Shown here: positions 1 to 5,038 of the stretch, piece by piece
How positions within the stretch are numbered: the stretch's first letter is position 1
Layout of the letters: the number at the start of each line of letters is the position of its first letter
Assembly (NCBI GenBank): GCA_913052045.1
Contig: CAJXDJ010000083.1
Location: 1-5,282 of the forward strand
Source: an uncultured Dehalococcoidia bacterium
GTDB lineage: Bacteria > Chloroflexota > Dehalococcoidia > Lucifugimonadales > GCA-2712585
Reading direction: 5' to 3'
DNA: 5,282 nucleotides
Notes under the pieces: generated by a model
Told to the model about the DNA's origin: nothing
The model's database searches: none
Seen by the model: the letters and a program-made list of their open reading frames with translations, nothing else
Position numbers and translations under genes: made by a program

Positions 1-84
1 TTTAAACGGAGACATACGGCGTGTGATCATCGCATCTCCCGCTATAGCAATAGTAATGTTCCCTTTGGATGATTCGTAAGGCAC
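1..84 (-). CDS. CapA / PGA_cap family protein, N-terminal fragment (partial)
   Basis: This is the first 28 codons of a minus-strand gene that leaves the window at position 1. It starts with GTG (complement of 82-84), 4 nt after a strong Shine-Dalgarno GGAGGT (complement of 89-94). The peptide begins MPYESSKGNITIAIAGDAM and continues ITRRMSPFK. A hydrophobic beta strand (ITIAIAG, residues 10-16) running into GDAMITRR matches the opening of the PGA_cap (CapA) metallophosphatase-like domain, where a Gly-Asp-x-Met motif supplies the first metal-binding Asp (here D17). Family members are linked to poly-gamma-glutamate capsule synthesis, but many bacterial paralogues have unknown substrates. There is no signal peptide in the visible part, which suggests a cytosolic form. 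The family call rests on about 20 residues, so another calcineurin-like fold remains possible. That a gene starts here is much surer than what it encodes. Confidence 0.6.
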   Translation of the reverse strand, partial: MPYESSKGNITIAIAGDAMITRRMSPFK

Positions 85-214
85 AACCACCTCCAACTAA
101 CTTGAATTCTTAGGCTAACTAGACTCCTTTTTCGGATTTTACAACAATAGACCGCCAGAGATATGGGCGCAAGACCAAACTATTCAATAATTACAAATTG
201 TGGCTGCTTAAGCC

Positions 215-243
215 TTGGAACAACTATCTTATAAAGGTATTAT
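215..243 (+). promoter_or_regulatory. candidate sigma70 promoter for the EamA transporter gene
   Basis: A -35-like TTGGAA (215-220) lies exactly 17 nt before a -10-like TATTAT (238-243), which differs from the consensus TATAAT at one base. It would start transcription near 250 and give a leader of about 40 nt before the GTG at 292. The -35 box matches consensus at only four of six bases and the surroundings are AT-rich, so a chance match is possible. Confidence 0.4.
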
Positions 244-291
244 CATATTTGATTACAAACTACTTTGATCACTTATGGAAGGTGAACTACG

Positions 292-708
292 GTGAGTTAT
301 CTGATTTGGGTGTTTATTGGCCTCTTCTCTTACGGATGCATGACTGGGATACTAAAGATCGCACTGAGAGATATACCACCAGGGGTAGCTCTAGTTGTAA
401 CGAATTCAGTTCTAACACTCGCAGCAATAATATGGGCGTTTACTAGGAATGAAAGCTTCGGTCCTTACATCAAATTCGACCAACCTTTTATTTTCCTTTT
501 ACTTGCAAGCGTATTCCTAACCATAAGTGTAATTAGTCTGTATACCGCACTTAGCCGCGGACCAGTCTCCACGGTAGTACCAATATACGCTATGAACATG
601 GCCGTCGCAGCCGTGATAGGATTCGTACTACTTGGCGAATCAATCAGCCTTGCCAAAATATCCGGAATACTAATGGCAGCGGGAGCCGTGTTTCTTTTAA
701 CAAAATAG
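292..708 (+). CDS. small EamA-type (DMT superfamily) transporter, 138 aa
   Basis: This is an integral inner-membrane protein of the drug/metabolite transporter superfamily. Five hydrophobic segments are visible at about residues 3-24, 30-50, 65-86, 91-114 and 118-136. The signatures are typical of an EamA repeat: SLYTALSRGPVSTVVPI (residues 82-98) and the LLGESIS loop before the last helix. At 138 residues it holds one EamA domain, half of the usual 10-TM protein, so it probably works as a homo- or heterodimer, as other single-domain members do. The substrate cannot be told from sequence. The start is GTG at 292, preceded at 7 nt by AAGGTG (279-284), and the peptide MSYLIWVFIG enters the first helix at once. 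The next gene follows after 34 nt on the same strand, suggesting co-transcription. An overlapping open frame at 198-446 in another phase lacks such features. Confidence 0.85.
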   Translation: MSYLIWVFIGLFSYGCMTGILKIALRDIPPGVALVVTNSVLTLAAIIWAFTRNESFGPYIKFDQPFIFLLLASVFLTISVISLYTALSRGPVSTVVPIYAMNMAVAAVIGFVLLGESISLAKISGILMAAGAVFLLTK

Positions 709-742
709 TTCCTATACTAGATTATTTAAACGAGGTGGAATA

Positions 743-1027
743 ATGATCGGGATTCTAACCCATCACTGGGCAAAACCCAACTTAATAGATGAAGCTAGGA
801 CACTGCTTGACCTAAACGGAGCTGCACAAAGACTAGCTCGAGGATTCGTGGCGAGACAAACACTCCTGTCGCTCACAGACCAAAGCAAAATAACGTCCAT
901 CGTTACCTGGGAAAGTGAAGAAATCTACAATATATGGAAATCTAGTCGAGAAAGAGCTGAAATCATGACCGGATCAGAGAGATATTGGACCAAACCACCT
1001 GAATCAGAACGATTTAGGATAGTATAA
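743..1027 (+). CDS. antibiotic biosynthesis monooxygenase (ABM)-fold protein, 94 aa
   Basis: This is a small soluble protein of the dimeric alpha/beta-barrel (ferredoxin-like) superfamily. The pattern follows an ABM domain: an opening strand (IGILTHHWA, residues 2-10), a helix (NLIDEARTLL), a second strand around GFVARQTLLS (34-43), a third strand ITSIVTWESEE (50-60), a helix (IYNIWKSSRERAEI) and a C-terminal strand near ERFRIV. The Trp-x-Ser run in the third strand, then an aromatic and Trp on the helix, is characteristic. Ninety-four residues is the normal length. Family members include cofactor-free monooxygenases, heme-degrading enzymes and many of unknown role, and nothing here decides among them. 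The ATG start has GAGGTGG (732-738) at good spacing. It is probably translated from the same mRNA as the EamA gene, but a functional link is inference only. Confidence 0.72.
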   Translation: MIGILTHHWAKPNLIDEARTLLDLNGAAQRLARGFVARQTLLSLTDQSKITSIVTWESEEIYNIWKSSRERAEIMTGSERYWTKPPESERFRIV

Positions 1028-1076
1028 ATGCAACGATAATTAATCATACTAATATTACGATTAAGCCCTCAGATAT

Positions 1077-1091
1077 TCACAGCTACTGTGA
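1077..1091. repeat. short inverted repeat in the convergent gap
   Basis: TCACAG and CTGTGA form a perfect 6-bp inverted repeat around a 3-nt centre (CTA). It lies between the 3' ends of the rightward ABM-fold gene and the leftward hydantoinase operon. No T-run follows on either strand, so it is a poor intrinsic terminator. It might be a weak terminator stem, a protein site or chance. The rest of 1028-1164 shows nothing I recognise. Confidence 0.3.
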
Positions 1092-1164
1092 CATAGTACA
1101 AACATCGGGACATGAGATCGACAGCCTACTACACTTATTATTCCAATTACTATATGAACAAACG

Positions 1165-1509
1165 TCAACTAATTTCTATAGTTTGATCCAACATAAGACA
1201 TGGCTCGCCCCACTGGCTTGGATTCTGGATATCCCATGCAGTTGATTCTATCGTGGATCGAAGCCTAACTCCATTATTGCCACCATAAACCAGTAAAACT
1301 CTCCCGTCTCCAGAATCTTCCACCAAAACAGCGTATGCTGTACAGATTCCTTCTGAAGACCATCCAGTTATGAAACATTCAATTTCTACTCCAGAAGGGT
1401 CTGGTGCAATAATCTTCGTTATTGGCATAGGGATACCCAATGATTGAAAAACCTTGTTAACACTGAGAGGAGAGTTTTCACTCTCTTCTACATCCACTTC
1501 AATGAACAT
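1165..1509 (-). CDS. hypothetical protein, 114 aa, in the hydantoinase operon
   Basis: I do not recognise this protein. The frame is open from further upstream, with possible ATGs at 1557 and 1545 that would overlap the preceding gene. I chose the ATG at 1509 because it falls 10 nt after the hydantoinase stop codon (1520-1522) and has an AAGAGA stretch as a plausible ribosome site. The product starts MFIEVDVEESENSPLS and is soluble and acidic. It looks rich in beta strands (VEIECFITGW, ICTAYAVLVED, RVLLVYGG) and ends with CLMLDQTIEIS. There is no signal peptide, membrane segment or metal motif; the three cysteines (residues 45, 56 and 104) are scattered. Close spacing behind the hydantoinase argues for co-transcription and perhaps a role with it, such as an accessory or substrate-binding partner, but that is inference. 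Confidence 0.6.
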   Translation of the reverse strand: MFIEVDVEESENSPLSVNKVFQSLGIPMPITKIIAPDPSGVEIECFITGWSSEGICTAYAVLVEDSGDGRVLLVYGGNNGVRLRSTIESTAWDIQNPSQWGEPCLMLDQTIEIS

Positions 1510-1519
1510 GAGTAATCTC

Positions 1520-2929
1520 TTAAAGTTTATACCCACGCGGAGCATACGGAGTTGCATTAGGATCGCCCTTTACGAACTTTCCTTCCGGCTTCTTAGCCAC
1601 GAACTTTCCGTTTTCTATTATCACTACACCTCTTTGCATAACAAGATCCGGCATACCCAAGAGCTCAAATCCATCAAAAGATGAGTAGTCTGTATTCCCG
1701 TGCTGGCCATTAACATAGTGTATCCTACTGGGATTCCAGATTACTATATCCGCATCGGATCCTTCCATAATGACCCCCTTACGCGGGTATAAACCAAATA
1801 TTTTTGCTGGATTTTCGCAAAAGACCTTTACCAATTTTGGAAGTGTAATCCGCCCCTTATTTACCCCATAATTCCAAATCATAGGAACCATAAACTCTAT
1901 AGTATTCAATCCATACGGAGCTTCAAAAATGTTTTCCGCTGCAGCTCCAGCCATTTTACGCTTAACAGTAAATCCACCAGAATCACTAGCTATAACATCT
2001 ATCAGCCCTTTTGACACAGCTTCCCACAATGCGTCACTATCTTCCTCTTTGCGCAAAGGAGGACCGACTTTAGCCAATGGACCTCTTTTCAATATTTCTT
2101 CGTCTGTTAGTGTCAGATAATGGGGACATGTCTCAGTAAACAGCTCCACTCCTTGCTCTTTTAGCCTGCGGATTACCGGTATGGACTCCTTAGTACTTAG
2201 GTGTACTGGATAAAGTGGTGCACCTACAACTTGAGCAAAAGTACCTGCCCTATTCAAAGCTTCAGCTTCTAATATATTAGGCTGAGACGGCAAAAAATGT
2301 TCCGGTTTTGTTTTTCCCGATGAGATAAACCTCTCTGTCAAATATTCTATACAGCAACCGGTTTCAGCGTGGACTTGCGTCAACCCCCCCTCGTAGGAAG
2401 CGGCTTCCAGAGCGGTTAGAAGAGCCTCGTCGGAAATCATCATACCTCTTTGTTTATATGACATAAAAACTTTAAAGGATGGAACTCCCAAATTTATTAA
2501 TTCTGATATAGACTTACTAATTGTATCCTCGTCAGCCGCTGCATAAGTACCATGAACGCCGAAATCCAAGTATGAAATCGGTTCTGATTCTTCGATAAAG
2601 CCCTTTACCACATCAGTTGTATATCCACTAAACCCCCATGATTTTATATTGCCTACAAACGCTATGACAGTTGTAATACCGCCAAAAGCTGCCGCAATTG
2701 AGTAAGAATCCATCTTATCGTCATAAACTGGATGGGCGTGCGAATCGATCCCTCCCGGTAATATATAGCGCTTTGATGCATCTATAGTATTTTTTGCATC
2801 ATATCCTTCAAGATCCGATCCCATTTCTCTAATTTTCCCTTGATATATGGCCACGTCCTTTTTGGCAATATCATGGCCAGAAACCACAAGTCCATCTTTA
2901 ATCAAAAGATCAGCTTTTTTTAACGACAT
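1520..2929 (-). CDS. D-hydantoinase / dihydropyrimidinase family cyclic amidohydrolase, 469 aa
   Basis: This is a cytosolic binuclear-metal amidohydrolase that opens cyclic amides or ureides such as dihydropyrimidines, hydantoins or related rings. The full family signature is present: HxH in GGIDSHAHP (H64, H66), the lysine expected to be carboxylated in SFKVFMSY (K153) with the catalytic-pocket Tyr five residues on (Y158), metal histidines H187 (QVHAE) and H243 (PVHLS), and the catalytic Asp D316 (IASDS). CPHYLTLT (268-275) and GPPLR (289-293) are also typical, as is the C-terminal IFGLYPRKG...GSDADIVIW stretch that rebuilds the small beta-sandwich. Length is normal for the family. D316 is followed by Ser-Gly-Gly, not the common His-Cys-Pro, which weakens any exact substrate call; allantoinase-like or novel specificity is possible. 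The ATG at 2929 follows GGGAGA at about 6 nt. It heads a two-gene operon with the 114-residue protein. Confidence 0.92.
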   Translation of the reverse strand: MSLKKADLLIKDGLVVSGHDIAKKDVAIYQGKIREMGSDLEGYDAKNTIDASKRYILPGGIDSHAHPVYDDKMDSYSIAAAFGGITTVIAFVGNIKSWGFSGYTTDVVKGFIEESEPISYLDFGVHGTYAAADEDTISKSISELINLGVPSFKVFMSYKQRGMMISDEALLTALEAASYEGGLTQVHAETGCCIEYLTERFISSGKTKPEHFLPSQPNILEAEALNRAGTFAQVVGAPLYPVHLSTKESIPVIRRLKEQGVELFTETCPHYLTLTDEEILKRGPLAKVGPPLRKEEDSDALWEAVSKGLIDVIASDSGGFTVKRKMAGAAAENIFEAPYGLNTIEFMVPMIWNYGVNKGRITLPKLVKVFCENPAKIFGLYPRKGVIMEGSDADIVIWNPSRIHYVNGQHGNTDYSSFDGFELLGMPDLVMQRGVVIIENGKFVAKKPEGKFVKGDPNATPYAPRGYKL

Positions 2930-2956
2930 TTATCATCTCCCAAATACCTATAACTA

Positions 2957-2985
2957 AAAGTACCATCCTATTTTGCTGGTGACAA
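2957..2985 (-). promoter_or_regulatory. weak candidate promoter for the hydantoinase operon
   Basis: On the minus strand TTGTCA (complement of 2980-2985; five of six to the -35 consensus) is followed after 17 nt by TACTTT (complement of 2957-2962), a poor -10. It lies about 28 nt before the hydantoinase ATG. It is the best match I find in this direction, but the weak -10 makes it doubtful. Confidence 0.25.
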
Positions 2986-3010
2986 TAATAATACTTTCAT
3001 GCCGTTTTCG

Positions 3011-3039
3011 TTGACCGATGGGGACGCTAGTGCTAAAAT
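3011..3039 (+). promoter_or_regulatory. sigma70-type promoter for fmdB-like gene and dtd
   Basis: TTGACC (3011-3016, five of six to the -35 consensus), a 17-nt spacer and TAAAAT (3034-3039, five of six to the -10 consensus) make a strong housekeeping promoter. TGC directly before the -10 box gives an extended -10 element. Transcription should begin near 3045-3047, leaving a leader of about 52 nt that carries a stem-loop. Confidence 0.65.
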
Positions 3040-3046
3040 TCGTCGG

Positions 3047-3073
3047 TTAGCAGTCAAATTCATTGGCTGCTAA
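3047..3073 (+). promoter_or_regulatory. stem-loop at the 5' end of the fmdB-dtd leader
   Basis: TTAGCAGTCAA (3047-3057) pairs with TTGGCTGCTAA (3063-3073): 11 base pairs with a single G-U wobble around a 5-nt loop. It begins within a base or two of the transcription start predicted from the upstream promoter, so the mRNA would start almost directly in the stem. No T-run follows, so it is not a terminator. It could protect the 5' end of the mRNA, or at DNA level be an operator for a dimeric repressor just past the start site. The ribosome site (AAGG, 3089-3092) is outside the stem. Confidence 0.5.
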
Positions 3074-3097
3074 ATCTGCGTAATAGACAAGGTAAAA

Positions 3098-3466
3098 GTG
3101 CCTCGGTACGACTACGAATGCCAGTCCTGTCAGACTCTCTTTGAGGTAAAACAGGGTTTTAATGACGAGCCTGTGGCGAACTGTCCCAGTTGCCACAATG
3201 CCGCCCGTCGAAAATTCCAAGTAGTTCCCATAATTTATAAAGGGACCGGATTCTATACTACTGACTATGCACGGCCCAACGTAAAGGCTAATGGAACTAC
3301 TGAGAGCTCTGATGAAACACCTTCCAAAACAAGCGACACAGATAAGACAGATAAAACAGATAAGACAGATAAGCAGGATAGTAAACCCGAAACCAGCAAG
3401 GATAATAAACCCGAAACCAGCAAGGATAATAAACCCGATTCAAAGCCATCGGCTCCTCCTAGTTAG
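3098..3466 (+). CDS. FmdB-family zinc-ribbon protein with repetitive hydrophilic tail, 122 aa
   Basis: The first 50 or so residues form the FmdB / CxxC_CXXC_SSSS regulatory-protein zinc ribbon. MPRYDYECQSC is the classic opening, with cysteine pairs C8/C11 (CQSC) and C29/C32 (CPSC) placed to bind one zinc. FKGTGFY-type residues follow (YKGTGFYTTDYAR). The name comes from a putative regulator of formamidase genes in Methylophilus, but the function of most members is unknown. After about residue 60 the protein is low-complexity and highly charged: repeats of TDK, then of KPETSKDN, ending in a Pro/Ser-rich tip, so this part is probably disordered. The GTG start is chosen because it begins the conserved MPRYDY motif and has AAGG (3089-3092) 5 nt upstream. 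It lies 13 nt before dtd with the dtd ribosome site over its stop codon, so the two are co-transcribed. Confidence 0.85.
   Translation: MPRYDYECQSCQTLFEVKQGFNDEPVANCPSCHNAARRKFQVVPIIYKGTGFYTTDYARPNVKANGTTESSDETPSKTSDTDKTDKTDKTDKQDSKPETSKDNKPETSKDNKPDSKPSAPPS
3338..3373 (+). repeat. 9-bp tandem repeat inside the FmdB tail
   Basis: Four copies of ACAGATAAR stand head to tail, three ending in G and one in A. They are in frame and encode the TDK-TDK-TDK run. Being a multiple of three, copy-number change by slippage would lengthen or shorten the tail without a frameshift. Confidence 0.9.
3383..3438 (+). repeat. 24-bp tandem repeat inside the FmdB tail
   Basis: Two identical 24-bp units (3383-3406 and 3407-3430) and the first 8 bp of a third (3431-3438) encode KPETSKDN twice and then KPD. 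Perfect identity at synonymous sites points to recent duplication. The unit is in frame, so expansion would keep the reading frame. Confidence 0.9.
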
Positions 3467-3479
3467 AGAGTAACGAAGG

Positions 3480-3944
3480 TTGAGATTTTTAATTCAGCGG
3501 GTTACCCAATCACAGGTATACGTAAACAAGAAACGAATTTCTGATATCAGTCAGGGCTTGCTCATATTCATAGGTATATCACAAGACGATACTGACTCTG
3601 ACATCACCTATTTGGTTGAAAAAACTCTAAATCTTCGCCTCTTTCCTTCATCAAAAACTCCCTTTGAATACTCAGCTATAGAAACATCCGCAGAATTATT
3701 ATTAGTAAGTCAATTCACGTTATATGCGAATACTAGAAAAGGAAGACGACCAAGTTTTGTAAATGCTGCAAGCTCTGAAAATGCCAAGGAGCTTTACCTA
3801 AAGACGGTTGGCCTCTTCGAAAAATCTGGATTGAGAGTGGCAACAGGAATGTTTGGCGCAAAAATGCAGGTGCAGTTAAAAAACGACGGCCCAGTTACAT
3901 TGTTATTGGATTCGCTCGATCGGACTAGATCTCGCCGTTCTTAG
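3480..3944 (+). CDS. dtd: D-aminoacyl-tRNA deacylase (D-Tyr-tRNA deacylase), 154 aa
   Basis: This cytosolic homodimeric enzyme hydrolyses D-amino acids (and mischarged Gly) from tRNA, keeping D-residues out of protein. Family landmarks are all present: N-terminal MRFLIQRV, SQFTL (residues 77-81) with the active-site Ser/Gln/Thr, a KGRRPSF segment (87-93) where KGNRPSF-type is usual, FGAKMQ (125-130) and NDGPVT (135-140) with the Gly-cisPro pair that screens substrate chirality. It is a few residues longer than the usual 145-150, the extra being a basic Arg/Ser tip. The start is TTG at 3480: it gives the standard first residues, and AGAGAG (3465-3470) lies 9 nt upstream over the stop of the FmdB-like gene. 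A rare start codon may lower its yield compared with its neighbour. Its stop shares bases with the stop of the opposing HEAT gene, so no room exists for a terminator between them. Confidence 0.95.
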   Translation: MRFLIQRVTQSQVYVNKKRISDISQGLLIFIGISQDDTDSDITYLVEKTLNLRLFPSSKTPFEYSAIETSAELLLVSQFTLYANTRKGRRPSFVNAASSENAKELYLKTVGLFEKSGLRVATGMFGAKMQVQLKNDGPVTLLLDSLDRTRSRRS

Positions 3945-5038
3945 TTTAAGCGATTAAGAGAGGCTTTTATATGTGGCAACACTATGGCACTCTGCTCATT
4001 GCGGTATAGCTCTTCTAATTTGCCCACTATAGTCGCATCGCCCAGATTTCCCAAGGCGATGGCAGAATGGACTCGGACCCCTTCGTCTACATCTAAACGA
4101 AGGACTCCAAGCAAATACGGTATGCTTTGACTATTTCCAATTCTTCCTATTACTTTCACAACTTCTTCCCTGATTACTTCATTACTCTCTATATTCTGAT
4201 CTAGTAGTGGATACAGGTGTGAAATAATATCATCGGTTCTAATCTCCCCAAGGGCGAATACCGCTTCACGTCGTCTTACGTCCGCTTCATCTTGGAGCAT
4301 GACTATGAGATCGTCCTTTGCCTCTTCATTCCCATACAAAGCTAGCGCCACAGCAGCATTCTTCACAATCTCTGAATCCGAATCTTCCAATCCTGATAAT
4401 AATAAAGCAACTATTTCACTCCTATAACTATCGTGCCTCTTTAAACTCTCTATACTACGCCACCGGACGCGTATGCTAACATCCTGTAAGCTTCTGTCGA
4501 CTAAACTTGGGATCACTATAGGGTTATTAAGTTCATCTAATGATTTAACAGCTTTGAGCCTTGTTTCCCAATCAGGATGAGGTTCCTGAAAGGGTCGGGT
4601 TTCCATTAAGGCACCCAACTCAGTTTCATGCCACGGAGTAAAAGTTCTACGGTTCTGAGGAGCGTGTTCGTAAAGAATAGGCGCTCGTAAATTTTCTCTT
4701 GGAAGCAGATTAGGTGGTGGCTTAAGGGCAGGAAGCTTCAGTTCCCTCATGGCCTCTATAAATTCAGCCCCACCAACTTCGTCAAAACCTGTGCCTGCTT
4801 TTCTTACGACACCTGTGGTTTTTCTGCGTTCGTTACCAATCCTGCGGCGAGCAGCCTCGTCATATTCGTATTCTAATTCGTGTTCTTCAAAGTCGTCGTC
4901 GTCTCCCCGGATGCCGGACGAGTGCGTCTGGCCGACATGTGGACAGACAAGTTGGGCTGAATAGATATATGCTGGCCATCGCTCAATCTGGAAATAAATA
5001 TCATTATCTGAATTGGATCCCCTCAGAAAGTGGTCCAT
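3941..5038 (-). CDS. HEAT-repeat protein (N-terminus uncertain)
   Basis: The C-terminal 210 residues are a run of HEAT / PBS-lyase-like helical repeats. From about residue 158 to 345 helix pairs recur, with segments such as EIVKNAAVALALYGNEEA, VRRREAVFALGEIRTDD and VRVHSAIALGNLGDATI carrying the Ala-Leu-Gly core. Such solenoids usually bind other proteins; the partner is unknown. Before them lie an acidic run (DDDDFEEHELEYEYDE, 46-61), a basic patch (RRRIGNERRK) and a Pro-rich linker, all likely flexible. No signal peptide or membrane helix is seen. The ATG at 5038 is the only ATG/GTG/TTG in frame before Met97 (4750), and it has only a poor ribosome site. Residues 1 to about 45 look unlike protein and lie opposite a convincing plus-strand frame, so true coding probably begins near 4905 or the start lies across a sequence junction. 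The stop overlaps that of dtd by four bases. Confidence 0.72.
   Translation of the reverse strand: MDHFLRGSNSDNDIYFQIERWPAYIYSAQLVCPHVGQTHSSGIRGDDDDFEEHELEYEYDEAARRRIGNERRKTTGVVRKAGTGFDEVGGAEFIEAMRELKLPALKPPPNLLPRENLRAPILYEHAPQNRRTFTPWHETELGALMETRPFQEPHPDWETRLKAVKSLDELNNPIVIPSLVDRSLQDVSIRVRWRSIESLKRHDSYRSEIVALLLSGLEDSDSEIVKNAAVALALYGNEEAKDDLIVMLQDEADVRRREAVFALGEIRTDDIISHLYPLLDQNIESNEVIREEVVKVIGRIGNSQSIPYLLGVLRLDVDEGVRVHSAIALGNLGDATIVGKLEELYRNEQSAIVLPHIKASLNRLN

Noticed and set aside
198..446. Plus-strand open frame overlapping the EamA gene in another phase
   Set aside because: It begins at TTG without a ribosome site and its product is not protein-like beyond the shared AT-rich stretch; the EamA frame explains the region.
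465..656. Minus-strand frame inside the EamA gene
   Set aside because: Antisense shadow of a well-supported membrane protein, with no ribosome site or recognisable motif.
1077..1091. Inverted repeat as a bidirectional intrinsic terminator
   Set aside because: The stem has only six pairs and no T-run on either side, so I list it as a repeat only.
1454..1684. Plus-strand frame across the hydantoinase 3' end and the next gene
   Set aside because: Lies antisense to two consistent minus-strand genes and gives a Ser/Arg-rich peptide without domain features.
1929..2120. Plus-strand frame inside the hydantoinase gene
   Set aside because: Antisense to a stretch that encodes conserved catalytic residues of the enzyme.
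3338..3438. Possible CRISPR-like repeat cluster
   Set aside because: Units of 9 and 24 bp are directly abutting with no unique spacers and lie in frame within a gene.
3291..3473. Second frame over the repetitive tail of the FmdB-like gene
   Set aside because: It stays open only because the repeat units are multiples of three; the zinc-ribbon frame is the real one.
4749..4964. Plus-strand frame ending in a Cys-containing peptide (MPDECVWPTCGQTSWAE from 4911)
   Set aside because: Most of it is antisense to the HEAT gene, and the last 17 codons have no ribosome site. It could be considered as a leader peptide, but nothing supports that.
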